NCBI GenBank assembly: GCA_003427395.1
Contig: BFEA01000172.1
Coordinates: 90,865 to 125,292, forward strand
Source: Chara braunii
Lineage: Eukaryota > Streptophyta > Charophyceae > Charales > Characeae
Length of the DNA: 34,428 nt
Reading direction: 5' to 3'
The position numbers and the translations under genes are program-made. Position 1 is the first letter of the stretch. The number at the start of each line of letters is the position of its first letter. Positions 1-10,012 of the stretch are shown here, piece after piece. The notes under the pieces are model-generated. The model did not search any database. It saw only the letters and a program-made list of their open reading frames with translations, and was not told where the DNA came from.

Positions 1-150
1 CTCACAAACATACATTGGTGGTGTGAAGCCCTGGCCTACAAAGTACATACAAATACAGCGGAAGACTTGAGATACATGGATTGACCCAGACCTGACTCAG
101 ACTGCAACGAAACACTCACAAACATACATCGGTGGTGTGAAGCCCTGGGC
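1..150. repeat. Two-copy direct repeat, 36-bp unit
   Basis: Bases 1-36 recur at 115-150 with two mismatches (both copies begin CTCACAAACATACAT), so the spacing is 114 bp. The left copy begins exactly at the window edge, so the repeat may extend further left. No coding potential is visible. Confidence 0.85.
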
Positions 151-514
151 TTGGACATAGAAGAGAAGGCCAGGGTCAATTCTCATAAACAGATGAATGG
201 AGGGAAGGAGAGACGAAGGGAGGAGGAGAGGGAAGATGACGTCAGCTCAATGTTTCCAAAGATAGTATCTCGAAATATCAGAAGTAGAGAAAATCCGAAA
301 TGTCGTGAGCACCGAGTCTCACAGTATCTCAGATATTGATCTCACAATGTCAAGGTACATCTCCAGCGGTAGATGAAATCAGATCCCAAAGTAGTCCTCA
401 ACCTGCAGTCTCAATGTTGCTATCCCCGCATCATCAGAACTCGTAACCATCATTCATACTCATAGTAGTCCAGTAGGGTAGCCCAGAAGTAGACTTAGAC
501 TTAGAGCGTAGGAG

Positions 515-593
<79 letters not shown>

Positions 594-831
594 GGGGGAG
601 GAAGAGGGAGGAAAGGCAAGGCCTTTCGCCCTGATACCTGCGCGAGGCAGCTATGGTGCTGCAGGGCTGGTGCTGGGCCGCGGGCTGGGCCGGAGGCTGG
701 CGTTCTTCCACTGCTGCGCTAATCTGCCGCTGCACTCTCTCTCCTCCACGCCGCGCTGATCCTCTCCGCTGCTCCGCTGCTAACTGTGCTGCGCTAATCC
801 TGTAGACTAACATCCTCGCTACTAACCTACC
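151..831. other. Non-coding stretch, no gene seen
   Basis: No recognisable gene. The part before the GA run is purine-rich. After it, 600-830 is GC-rich with recurring CTGC/GCTG words (for example GCTGCGCTAATC twice, near 713 and 789), the texture also seen in the LTRs of element 1. Reading frames across the GA run encode only Arg-Glu or Ser-Leu dipeptides. Confidence 0.5.
515..589. repeat. (GA)n microsatellite
   Basis: About 75 bp of uninterrupted GA dinucleotides. Confidence 0.97.
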
Positions 832-1642
832 GACTGAGGCTGGTACCCAGCTGATATAGTGCTGGGTCGGCCTCAGTCCTACTGAGTGCCTTCGGGTCTG
901 GACCGTTGATTGGGACCAACGGTTCAGATCCGATTTGAATCTGAAAAGTGGCGCCTAAAACTGCGCCGTCGGCCGGTCCTACCGATGGACCGGTACCTGG
1001 CCTAAACTCAATTAGCCGTTGGGTCTGGTGGGTCTAAACTAGGCCTACCGGACTCTAATCTAAACCGGCGGTTCTCTAGGCCTACCTGTACCTAGCTGGG
1101 GACCGTCGGGACCCGGTACCTAGGCCTAACCAGTGCCTACTACAGAACCGGGCCCTAACTGGGGCCCGTGTGGTATCAGTATGCCACAAATAAGCCTTAG
1201 GTGGAGCTCTGGGTTGAAGCGATGGGGCTGGAGAGTGAGGAAGAAGACCCCCATGGCTATGTTGTCGCAGAAGGGAGTATCCTAAGCTATGGAGGCAGAG
1301 GGAGAGGAACCTCAATCCAGGCTATGAAGGTAGGTGAAGCAAGAAAATTGGGGCAAGTGTGGCATACTGCGTAGCCACACGGGCCCTGCAGGGCCCGTCC
1401 CGCACTTTCAGCCTAAAAGCCTAGAAAATAGGGCTTACAGGCCCCGGTCGTTTCAGCCTGAAACTGAAAAACGAGGGCCTGCAGGCCCTATTACGTTTTC
1501 AGCCTATTTCTGGGCCTTTCAGGCCCAGAGACTTTTCAGCCTGAAACGGAGGGCCATTTTCAGGCCCTCATTGTGTTCGACCTACCTAAGACTCAGGCAC
1601 AAAAACAGGGGTTCGGGAACAGGCTATTTCTGGCCTGTTCCC
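832..1642. repeat. Cluster of palindromes and hairpin-forming inverted repeats
   Basis: At least ten short inverted repeats lie within about 810 bp. They include 832-840 with 870-878 (9 bp) around 845-851 with 861-867 (7 bp); 897-908 with 917-928 (11 of 12); 973-979 with 987-993; 1357-1363 with 1374-1380; a perfect 20-bp palindrome at 1379-1398 (centre CCTGCAGG); 1450-1464 (7-bp arms, 1-nt centre); a 16-bp palindrome at 1474-1489; 1511-1517 with 1521-1527; 1549-1555 with 1563-1569; and 1615-1624 with 1633-1642. Words such as GGCCT, CCTAC and CAGCCTGAAAC recur. The texture resembles the U3-like part of the element 1 LTR and the candidate LTR of element 2, so this may be part of an LTR or another mobile element. 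No protein domain is seen in it. Confidence 0.6.
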
Positions 1643-1859
1643 CACGACAGCAAGCAGGAGCTGCAGCTGCAGCCCCTGCCTCCCTTCGGCATTGGCAAGA
1701 GCAGCCTCCTGGACTGCCTCGCCTGCAGTCAGGAGGCACCCGGTAGTACATAGGAAGTTCCCATGCACTTCACGGGTAGGTAGTTGGACAGTAGGCACGA
1801 GTAGTCTTCAGGATTCAGCGCAGCACTCATGAGGAGCGCTGCAGGGAGTAGCTTAGCGC
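1643..1859. other. Non-coding stretch, no gene seen
   Basis: GC-rich non-coding sequence with CAGCAGG and CTGCAGCTGCAG words. No open frame shows a recognisable domain. Confidence 0.4.
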
Positions 1860-1926
1860 TAGCAGTAGTCTTCAGCGCTGGGCGCTAGTAGCCATAGCAG
1901 TAGTCTTCAGCGCTGGGCGCTAGTAG
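1860..1926. repeat. Tandem duplication, 35-bp period
   Basis: A 32-bp unit (starts TAGCAGTAGTCTTCAGCG) at 1860-1891 is repeated exactly at 1895-1926. A partial, diverged relative (GAGTAGTCTTCAGGATTCAGCG) lies near 1799. Confidence 0.9.
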
Positions 1927-2053
1927 GTGGTAGATAGTAGAGTTGGGAGAGATGGTTGGCGGAGGCCAGCGAGACTTACCTGTGGCGCCATAGCTCCAGC
2001 TCCATCTTCGAGGTACCTGCATCAAGGCGCCAACTTCACAGGTTAGTACTGGA

Positions 2054-2076
2054 CTGAGAGAGAGAGAGAGAGAGAG
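2054..2076. repeat. Short (GA)n run
   Basis: About 22 bp of GA dinucleotides immediately before the duplicated block around the single N. Confidence 0.85.
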
Positions 2077-2228
2077 TTCTTCTTCCTCTTTTTCTAAGTC
2101 CACCATCTCTTCTTCCCCTCTCACCACCTGACTTCTCAGTATCAGCGGACNGAGTTCTTCTTCCTCTTTTTCTAAGTCCACCATCTCTTCTTCCCCTCTC
2201 ACCACCTGACTTCTCAGTATCAGCGGAC
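2074..2228. other. Identical 77-bp block on both sides of a single N (likely assembly artefact)
   Basis: Bases 2074-2150 and 2152-2228 are identical over 77 bp and are separated only by an N at 2151. Every other local duplication in the window is diverged, except the short one at 1860-1926. Exact identity around a one-base scaffold gap is what results when two overlapping contig ends are placed side by side and not merged. The true locus probably carries this block once. Confidence 0.85.
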
Positions 2229-3253
2229 TACTACAGAGAGAGAGTTGTGACTTGGGACTTGACGACATTGGATCCAGACTTGACATTTGGGATTCAGACA
2301 TTTCGACGAGGGACTATTTGGGCCTGTGCCGAAGACTTGGTGTTGACGACATTCCCATCTTCCCCTCCTCTTCGTCTAAACCCCCCTTCTTCTTCGTCTG
2401 TGTATGGTAGGGGCTGGCGCAGTCTGCCTGTATGAAGCGCCAGACCCCATTCACACCATGTAACGATGATGATGATGTATGTTCAGGGCTGCATTGCAAT
2501 ATTGATTGTTCGGATCATTGGTATCTAAGTCTTCCGCTGTGCTAATCTTATACTTTGTGTTGAGAGGTCGGTTCTTGTTCTGGTCTGCACCTTTACAGTA
2601 TGCAACACAAGGGAAGGAGGGAACCCGGAACCAACATGACAGACTTGGCTGTGGCTATAGTGGACCTTTATCTGAATTGCCTTGGTTGGAGCTGAGTTTA
2701 GAAGGCCCCTGTTGGGGTACTGGTTGGCTCTTGGACGTCATTCGGAAGTGTGGCTATCACAGCATGAGATGGAAGACGCACACTGTCACCCAGCAGTCGC
2801 TTTGTTGTCCTTTGAACACAGGGATATCCCGCCATAGCTAGATTTTCAACCACGAGGAGAGGAGTGAGAGTCAGGCTGAAAGGAGAGCTCCTGTAGTGCT
2901 AGCAATAACACATCAATTCTTGTTCATTCATTCATAAATACAGTACATACTACATATACTATTGTCCAATTTATTGATCACTGGAAGAGGAGCAGATAGC
3001 GAGAAGAGAGGAAGATGACATTTGTTTCAAAATGGTGTATTTCTTCTTCTTTTTTTTCGTCTTTCCTTCCGCGTTGTGTTCTGCTCTTTGTCTGGTTCCA
3101 CTTTTCTTGAATTACAAAACCTTGCATTGGCTCAAATTTGAGTTTTCCATTGTGAGTTGAGCAGGATCATAACACCTGCTACCAAGGACACAGAACCGGC
3201 AAATGGAAACAGACTTTCTGGAATTGTTGGTCTCCTTGTTGACCCCCCACATT

Positions 3254-3256
<3 letters not shown>
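2229..3256. other. Non-coding stretch, no gene seen
   Basis: No protein domain in any frame. Pyrimidine-rich patches occur at 2345-2400, with a short GAT run near 2466. The motif CAGGATCATAACACCTGCTA near 3163-3182 is nearly repeated at 26,748-26,767. It resembles, in inverse orientation, the end of the candidate element 2 LTR at 20,798. Confidence 0.5.

Positions 3257-3293
<37 letters not shown>
3257..3293. repeat. (CT)n microsatellite
   Basis: About 37 bp of CT dinucleotides. Similar words flank it on both sides: AAATGGAAACAG near 3202 and 3335, and TTGTTGAC-CCCCAC near 3236 and 3389. This suggests an old local duplication across it. Confidence 0.95.
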
Positions 3294-3294
<1 letters not shown>

Positions 3295-3830
3295 ATATCA
3301 TGGCCAATCAGCGATTCACAATTTCGCATGTGAAAATGGAAACAGTAAGGGCCCAGAGAAAGATGATGTACAACTGTTGATGTGTCATTGTTGACTCCCC
3401 ACTTAAACCACCAGCAGTCCCCAGACATGTTTTCCCAATCTCCGGCATGCTCAGATGTGACAGATACCCATGGTAAGAGGCTAGCTGTGCTGTGCATATG
3501 CACAAAATTTTAGGTATCCCCACTCTAGTGATTTTTCATCCTCATCTCCTTCATTAAAAAAATAACCCCAGGCTCTCTCTCCCATATCTGTTCTTTTCTT
3601 TCCTTTCATTTTCCTATTCTCCTTTTATATCAATTCCCACACATACGGTACGTGAGAAATTAACGGATAAAAAATACTTGGGGGGTGTCAACAACACAGA
3701 AGGATGGCTGTGCATTCTCAGAAAAGAATACCCACCACTCCGCAATGCAATCTACCCTGCATATCATAGCACCTCAACCTACCACACTATTATACAGTGG
3801 AGGTGGAGGGGGTAGAGAAAGAGGGCTGGG
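3294..3830. other. Non-coding stretch, no gene seen
   Basis: AT-rich sequence with no recognisable coding frame. Confidence 0.4.
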
Positions 3831-3867
3831 AGGAGGAGGAGGAGGAGGAGGAGGAGGAGGAGAAGAA
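3831..3867. repeat. (GGA)n trinucleotide repeat
   Basis: About 12 GGA units. Translated products are Gly, Glu or Arg runs only. Confidence 0.9.
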
Positions 3868-3919
3868 GACCCTAGAGGAGGCTGAGAGTGGCTGCAAAGA
3901 AACTGCAGCTGCTGGGGTC

Positions 3920-4122
3920 CACAGAGATATGCAGGTGAATCTACCACAGCATGGACGCATTTGGCGTTTCTATAAACTACAGGGAGACATTACAATTTGC
4001 GATGCCACTCTGCAGGGGTACACCTGAAATTTGGCAACCAGGAGATATAAAGCGAATCTATCAATGCATGGACGCACAGCTGGTGTTTCTCGTAGCAACA
4101 GGGACATTTTTGCAATTTCTGA
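3920..4122. repeat. Diverged tandem duplication, 117-bp period
   Basis: The block around 3920-4005 matches 4037-4122 imperfectly. Shared words in the same order are GAGATAT, GAATCTA-CA, GCATGGACGCA, GTTTCT-TA, ACAGGGA-CATT and TTTGC. The divergence shows a genuine old duplication, not an assembly error. Confidence 0.7.
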
Positions 4123-4529
4123 GCCCGAGGCCTTGACCAGCAAACCATCTCTGCCATGGCCATTCTTTTTTTTTTTTTTTTTGCCATCATCATTCTATAC
4201 GTTATCTGGCTTTCAAGCTTCTTCCTCTTGCCAGGGGAAAAGGAACGGGACTGATGCTCCGCTGAATGGTCATGGAGCCAGGCAGACGGCATGGCGGCCG
4301 TCGAAACGCGGCGTCGGGGATGCCCTACCTGTGATTGCTTCATGAGATATTTGAATCTTACGCACTCGTCAACTTAGTGTGCATGAGTGACAATTGTCAA
4401 GTGTGTACTACTTGTGTGACTTTCTACGATGATTGTGTCACTTCTGTGGTGCACCATGCGCCATGCGCAAATTAGTGATGCAATCAATTTTATTTTTTAT
4501 TTTTTTTACGGTTGTGTGTGTATACAGGG

Positions 4530-4532
<3 letters not shown>
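4123..4532. other. Non-coding stretch with poly-T tract
   Basis: Contains a poly-T run at about 4167-4182. Further on, the phrase GGGACTGATGCTCC near 4247 recurs with slight change near 15,381, so it belongs to a dispersed repeat. No gene is seen. Confidence 0.4.
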
Positions 4533-4578
<46 letters not shown>

Positions 4579-4579
4579 N

Positions 4580-4627
<48 letters not shown>
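4533..4627. repeat. (GA)n microsatellite interrupted by one N
   Basis: About 95 bp of GA dinucleotides with a single N at 4579. As at 2151, a one-base N marks a contig join, so the true repeat length is unknown. Confidence 0.95.
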
Positions 4628-4628
<1 letters not shown>

Positions 4629-5079
4629 AAATCATCCCTTTCACACATTTGTCTTTTGTGCATGTGCTGAGTAGAGGCCCTTAGGGCCACTGCACGTATT
4701 CCTAAGAAAAGAAAAACGAAAAACAAAGAATTAGTGACCCACAACCGCTGATACACAGACCTGAGTTCAAATCCAGACTATATATTATTGGCCCACTCAT
4801 GCAAAAATGGAAGTCTAATGCCTGTCTAAGCTTCACGATGGATCCTTGCTACTTCGCTGTAGGGCCCCTTCGGAAAAGAGACTGGAGTCACTGGACACAA
4901 TTAAGACATGCACACACACATGCACTCACAGTTTTGGGGTACGACATGGCCCCAACTTTTTTCCCTCTTGCAGTTTTATTTTTAGAAGCGAGGGGCATGT
5001 TTGGCCATCCCACCCTGTCCTTTCGTTTTTTTTTTTTTTTCTTTTCTTTTTTTGCCATGCACCGCATCATGTGAGTGCG
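4628..5079. other. Non-coding stretch, no gene seen
   Basis: No recognisable gene. A tRNA B-box-like phrase (GAGTTCAAATCC) near 4762 has no supporting stem. A T-rich tract lies at about 5025-5052. Confidence 0.4.
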
Positions 5080-5200
5080 CCATGCTGAGGTCAGTGAGCT
5101 GTATACATGTGAGGAAACTGGTCATGCTTTCTGCCCAATCCAACCCATAACCCTTAGCGTCCCATGCTGAGGTCAGTGAGGTGTATATATGTGAGGAAAC
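5080..5200. repeat. Tandem duplication, 82-bp period
   Basis: A 39-bp unit (starts CCATGCTGAGGTCAGTGAG) at 5080-5118 recurs at 5162-5200 with only two mismatches. Confidence 0.88.
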
Positions 5201-5414
5201 ATTGAGAGAAAAATATACAGCTGTTGTGACGAGGCAGAGGCAGAGCAGCGAGGCTGAGAGAGAGAGGGAGAGTGAGAGCACACACACACGCTCATTCAAC
5301 TCCAAGCCGACTCCACACTACTCGACGGACGCAGACACAAAGTGGCAAAAGTCGCAAAGTCACAGTATTGAATTCCTGAACACAATGTCGAAGCGAAGTC
5401 GCACTCAACACAAG

Positions 5415-6513
5415 TGCAAGGAATATGAGTGTGAACGATATACAGAAAACCAAGTTGCGAAATCACACAGATGTCCAGGTAGTCGTATCCAAGCAGAGAG
5501 TGCAAAATGCACCGAGAAACCATCCATATAGAGCAATACAATGAAGTAATGACCCAACGTTCAAGCCCCTAGGCCACACCAACACAGTATCCAAAGTCGC
5601 TCCTCTCTGTCTGGCGCCCAGCGCCCAACCTACTCTGCCCGACTATCCTACCTACAGCTGGTTCACGCAACAGGCTCACTTCGACTCTCGAAGACCAATG
5701 TACACGACTGTCAACTCCATAGCCGACCTCTCTTCATGCACCAGGTACGTATCTCATCACCCTCAATCAGACCTTGATTACCCCACACTCGCCTTCTTCC
5801 CTGAAGACCACCTGATCGCCCTCCTACCCCCTGGCGCCCAGCAGCCCGGCTATGGCTGCCTGCGCCCCGCTGCCCTGCAGCACCCATCTTCACCACTACG
5901 CGCCCCGTCAGCGCCCTTGGCAGCAGCGCAGCATCAAGCGAGAGCGCAGCAGCACTTCCGCATTGCCTGCACTGGCCAGAATGCCTGGCCTGGGCTGGCT
6001 CACTTCTTTTATGGAAGTGGCAGCCTCCTGGATGCTGCGTGTGGCCTGGCTGGAAGCTTCCAGTAGCTTCCGGTTGGGCCTCAGACCCTGCGCCCAGGCC
6101 TGAGACCACAGTTGAGGGCCTGAGCCCTTTTCAGTTGGGCACAGCCCGAGTCTCCGGACTTGGGCTGTCTGCTGCATCTGTGCAGGGCTCCCAGGCAGGT
6201 GTGTCGGTGGTACTGCTTGTGCAAAGGCCGATAGCCTGCTTCCCAATGTATCGGCCCTGCTTTGTGTGTATGTGCCCAGGCGCAACTGTCAAGGCCTGGG
6301 CCAACTGTATGACGCAGCTTTGTGAGGCTCACGCGTCTACCCAACCAACTGGCGGGCTGCGAGAGCCTGAATACCCACATATGGAAATGTCGAATTTTAC
6401 CTCTGATGAATATTCAGGCCCGCCTTCACTTAGGGCGGGCACTCGGCTTGCTGGGGGCCTTAGCCCAGATCATGTGATATCTGATAGGGCCCCTTGAGGG
6501 CTTGTTCCTCGCA
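5415..6513 (-). repeat. Element 1 left LTR (3' LTR of the minus-strand element)
   Basis: 1,099 bp, matching 13,291-14,387. It starts TGCAAGGAATATGAG and ends TTGTTCCTCGCA on the plus strand. The U3 side (right part on plus) is rich in GGCCTG and GCCCAGG words with hairpins such as GCCCGCC...GGCGGGC near 6420-6440. A TATA-like CTATATGG on the minus strand lies about 100 nt from the 5415 end, a possible core promoter. Open frames in the LTR show no protein family and differ between the two copies. Confidence 0.95.
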
Positions 6514-6526
6514 TTCCATCCCCCTT
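6514..6526 (-). promoter_or_regulatory. Polypurine tract of element 1
   Basis: On the minus strand AAGGGGGATGGAA directly abuts the LTR start TGCGAGG. This is the expected place and composition for the plus-strand primer left by RNase H. Confidence 0.88.
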
Positions 6527-6551
6527 AGCTTCGAAAGTCCGCTGAGATGCT

Positions 6552-7148
6552 TCATGCTGGTGCCTTCCCCTTCAGTTCCTTCTGATAATCTGCCACGATC
6601 TGAGGAGCTGTTTTGACAAGTTTCTCCCTTGAAATCCATCGATCTTCCTTCAGATCAGTATGATGCCTGAAATGTACTCTGTACTCCCTTGCAGGTTTAG
6701 GCGCTCTTCCCCTGCCAGGTGGCTTGGGAACAGGCGTGTCTCTGTGATCCAGGATGTCGTCGACGTCCACGTGGTCATCCATGGTTGGGGGCAGCATAGA
6801 TCTCCGTGATGGGAACTGTGCTGTCTCAGCAAAAGGTGCAAGCTTGGAGGCGCAAAAAATAGGGTAAGTGCGTAGGTGACCGGGGATACGAACGACGTAC
6901 GAGGGACCATCCAAATCATTCCCCACAATGTTTAAGACTTCCCAGGGACCGAAATACTGGGGCATTAGTTTCCTATAGATGCCAAACTCCTGTCCCAACT
7001 CACTAGCCTTGACCCAGACACGTTCCCCTACCTGAAATGTGGACTGTCGGCGACACTTGTTCTCAGAAGCAATCATGGCTTCCTGAGATTTCTTTGATGT
7101 GTTCCACAGTCTGCTGCAACAGTTTCTCATACTGGACACCAAATTCAA
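6552..7148 (-). pseudogene. Integrase C-terminal part of element 1 (GPY/F-type and chromodomain-like tail)
   Basis: An open frame of about 198 codons carrying the C-terminal third of a gypsy integrase. It shows the region ahead of the GPY/F module (FQVGERVWVKASEL), the module itself (PQYFGPWEVLNIVG, then PSYVVRIPGHLRTYPIFCASKLAPF), and a tail with EYRVHFRHHTDLKEDRWISR that resembles a degenerate chromodomain as in chromoviruses. It ends in a basic stretch (YQKELKGKAPA) and a stop. The first ~17 residues are out of frame: the integrase reading enters near 7,090 after a one-base shift, so the apparent start is not real. In the element it joins the integrase core on its right. The domain call is firm; the chromodomain label is inference. 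Confidence 0.85.
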
Positions 7149-7371
7149 TGGTTCCAGGAGTTGGAGCAGTTCGGTTTTCAGGCAGGAGGAAGTCTAGAAC
7201 AGATCTAGGCTTCCATCCCAGATGCAGTTGATTAGGACTGACGCCAGTGGTGCTGTGTACAGCATTGTTGTACAGACTGGCGATGAGAGGTAATTTCTCA
7301 TCCCAGTCATCCTAACTGGGCTTAATGAAATGCCTCAGCAGATGCTGCACCACACGGTTCATCTGTTCAGC

Positions 7372-8016
7372 CTACCCAATTGCTTCGGGATGATTCCCAG
7401 AAGTCATCTGCAGCTGGCTGCCCATCTGTTCAGCAGCCTTCTTCCACATCTCTCTTGTGAAACGCACATCTCTATCACTAACGATTGTCTTAGGCAGTCC
7501 AAAATCACGCACCCAGTTATCCATGAATAACTTGATGACATGTTCAGTCCTGGCGGTCTCCAGCATGGCAACTAGTTTAGTATACTTGGTGAGCCTATCA
7601 ACTATGACGAAGATGTGCCTCTTCCCATTCTTGCTGGTCACGAGAGTATCCATGAAGTCCACGGAGATACTCTGCCCTGGGCCAGCAGGAATGGGTAGAG
7701 GCTTCAGTAGCCCAAGCGGAGCTTGAGTCCGCGGCTTATCCCACTCACAGACCTGACAGGTCTGTACGTATTTCTTTGCATCGTCCAGCATGTTAGGCCA
7801 CCAAAATCGCTGTGCTACATTACCACTAGTCTGCTTGTAGCTGAAATGTCCCGTTGTGTTGTGGCACTCACCTAAAAATAAGCTACACAAAATCTCCCTA
7901 GAGGGAACAACTAACCTTTTGAACCCTGCCTTTTCAAGAAAGAGTAACCCATCCATCATCACAAACTCGTTAGTGGTGGCCTTGTCTTTGGCCTGCAGTT
8001 TGTTGATGATGTCCAT
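7372..8016 (-). pseudogene. Integrase zinc-binding and catalytic core of element 1, ended by a premature stop
   Basis: The enzyme that inserts retroelement cDNA into the host genome. The open frame holds the H2C2 zinc finger (ECHNTTGHF followed by CQVC) and an intact D,D,E triad: Asp in ISVDFMDTL, Asp in IVSDRDVRFT, Glu in GNHPEA. A TAG at 7372-7374 stops the frame just after the catalytic Glu. A second in-frame TAG is at 7312-7314. Element 2 has CAG (Gln) at both aligned positions. At its N-terminal side (about 8,020-8,030) a small frameshift separates it from RNase H, although residues continue in register (ITMDIINKLQ). A full integrase would need two stops and two shifts removed, so this is a dead gene. 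Confidence 0.93.
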
Positions 8017-8026
8017 CGTGATGGGT

Positions 8027-8340
8027 TCTTGTAGGCTTCCCCCAAAGATCGAGTCACGTCCTCATATAAGCCAAACTCAAAAATCAGCGCACCCAGGTAA
8101 TCTGCCCTTCTAGACAACACATCTGCAACATTGTTGTACTCTCCTTTCACATAGTCTAGTTTGAAGTCATACTGATCTATGACTTCAATCAAGCGTTTGA
8201 GTATATCGGAGAGAACGAGTTGTGTCTTGATCCACTTGAGGGTCTGATGGTCAGTTCTCAAGTAGAAGAACCTTCCTAACAGATAGTGCCTCCAGTGGAC
8301 AAGTGCCTTGTAGAGAGCATAAAGTTCCCTCTCGTAGGTG
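8027..8340 (-). pseudogene. RNase H C-terminal part and connection segment of element 1
   Basis: Frame with TYERELYALYKAL, RTDHQTLKWIKTQ and NVADVLSRRADY. These are the typical C-terminal two thirds of a gypsy RNase H that degrades the RNA of RNA/DNA hybrids. The conserved Glu (TYERE), Asp (RTDHQ) and Asp (NVADVLS) are present. A frameshift near 8,340 separates it from the first RNase H segment, and another near 8,025 separates it from integrase. Confidence 0.85.
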
Positions 8341-8655
8341 GACTCTGCTCATGTACTCGAGCGGTCTCAACTTTTTCCCTTCCTGCTGAGCCAGCATTGC
8401 GCCAATGCCGTATTGGCTTGCGTCAGTGGTTACAACAAATGGCCTTTGCGGGTCGGGTACCATGAGAACCTCATGGTGTGTGAGAGCATGCTTCAAACGC
8501 TTGAAAGTTGCCTCACACTCGTCGGTGCAGTCCCATGGTGTGTCAAGTCGAGTTAGATCAGTCAAGGGAGATGCGATCGTACTAAAATTCTTTACGAAGT
8601 TGTGGTAATAACCACACACTCCCAAGAATGATCTGACCTCAATCACAGACTGGGG
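8341..8655 (-). pseudogene. RT connection and RNase H N-terminal segment of element 1
   Basis: Continues RT in the same frame after the TGA at 8656-8658: EVRSFLGVCGYYHNFVKNFS, then the RNase H opening with TTDASQYGIGAMLAQQ, whose Asp is catalytic. It ends at LEYMS, where element 2 has about ten more codons before its STYEKEL. Element 1 therefore has a deletion of roughly 30 bp that also shifts the frame near 8,340. Confidence 0.85.
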
Positions 8656-9786
8656 TCATGACCAGTCACGTACGCTAACCACCTTTGCATCTTCGGGCCT
8701 AATCCCATCCGCGGATACTTCATGACCCAAGTACAAGATTCGAGTGCGACCGTACTCGCATTTCTCTTTGTTTATCTTATACTTGTGTTGTCGAAGGAGT
8801 GAGAGGACTTTGTCTACATGCTGAGCATGCTCCTCGACAATCTTACTAAAGATAAGTATATCGTCGAGGTACACAACGACGAACTTATCTAAGTAGTCAT
8901 GGAAGATCCTATTCATGGCGTGCTGGAATGTACCCGGCGCATTGCAAAGGCCAAAGGGCATCACCACAAACTCGTATAGACCGTACCTGGTCTGGAATGC
9001 AGTTTTGTGCTGGTCCTCTGTTCTTATAGCAATCTGATGGTAGTCGGATTTTAAATCCATCTTGGTATAGTACTTACACCCCTGCACCCTATCCAATAGG
9101 TCGTCGATGCGTGGTAGAGGCTCGACGTTCTTAACGATGATGGCATTGAGGCCTCTGTAATCAATGCACATCCTTAGTGTTCCCCCTTTCTTTGGAACAA
9201 ATAGGACTGGTGAGCCAAAGGGGGAAGCGCTAGGCCGAATCCAACCCTTTTCTGTGAACTTTTTCAATTGCCGACGAAGTTCGTCCAACTTGGTCGGAGC
9301 CATCCTATAGATTCTCCCTTTAGGCGTCTTGCTACCTGGGATGATCTCTATGGCATGGACAATCTCCCTGTCTACGACTCCTGAGGGTTCCTCGAACAGA
9401 TCAGGGTACTTAGCGACGATGGTCTCTATTTTTGGGGGTGTTTTAACGGCCTCCCCTTTCGCAGAGACATAGACTAAGTACATACCTTCCTCTTGGTTCT
9501 GTTTATAATAATTGTAGAAGGCCGATGCGCACAAACACCCATGAGAGTGTATCAACCTACTAGCTTTATACTTGGCTAATCTAACGGTCCTCCCATTAGA
9601 CATATTGTGCTTCAACACTTTCTTGTCCCAGTCAAACTGGGGCTTGGCAACCTCGAGGTAGTACATGCCCAACAACATGTCGAAAGGCAACTCGTCGCTC
9701 ACCAGGAAAGATATCTTATGATTTAATTCTCCTCCTGGGTAGGAGAAAGTGTTGACTACATCTTTAACGTAGTCCTCCACCATCAT
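8656..9786 (-). pseudogene. Reverse transcriptase of element 1
   Basis: The longest frame of element 1 (376 codons). It begins with the end of the protease region (SFLVSDELPFDMLLGMYYLE) and runs through a linker into RT. Typical gypsy RT blocks appear in order: KFTEKGWIRPSASPFGSPVL, FVPKKGGTLRMCIDYRGLNA, RIDDLLDRVQG, MPFGLCNAPGTFQHAMN, and the catalytic box VVYLDDILIFSK with YLDD. It ends in SVRDWS plus TGA at 8656-8658, with RNase H coding continuing in the same frame. One position in the LKS-YHQI block is Asp where Gly is usual. The apparent start is not a true one, because pol is normally made as a polyprotein; a frameshift lies upstream near 9,820. Confidence 0.95.
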
Positions 9787-9811
9787 GCGCTCTTTGTTGC
9801 CAAAGTAAATG

Positions 9812-10012
9812 CTACCGGTCTACTAAGGCGCTGCACTTGATCCTTAGGCACAGTCTCTCAACGCAGTCGCGACTTCGGAAGTTTCGTGTGGAGCCAATGT
9901 CTACGAAGGTGCCACACTTGCGACCACCCACACCAACTTCCACAACGAAGTGCTCCCCTCTAGGACCCCTAGTTAGTGCCACCCAAGACTCACGACGGTC
10001 CCTTGGGACCAC
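9812..10012 (-). pseudogene. Aspartic protease of element 1, with altered active-site triplet
   Basis: A short frame with VGGRKCGTFVDIGSTRNF, then SRDCVERLCL. This is the retropepsin-like segment that cleaves Gag-Pol. The active-site triplet reads Asp-Ile-Gly in place of Asp-Thr/Ser-Gly. A Thr-to-Ile change needs only one C-to-T step and would be expected to inactivate the enzyme. The frame ends at a TAG near 9812, and a frameshift separates it from the RT frame. Confidence 0.8.

Noticed and set aside
460-813. Open frames across GA/CT runs (also 3252-3503, 4429-4756, 17,136-17,645, 27,041-27,430, 32,051-32,549)
   Set aside because: They are dipeptide runs (Arg-Glu or Ser-Leu) read through microsatellites, with no domain on either side.
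4733-4800. Possible second tRNA-like sequence with GAGTTCAAATCC
   Set aside because: The flanking bases do not form a T-stem and no A box is visible.
5698-6497. Frames of 80-150 codons inside the element 1 LTRs (and 13,417-14,371)
   Set aside because: They lie in non-coding LTR sequence, overlap in many frames, and are changed by frame-altering indels between the two LTR copies.
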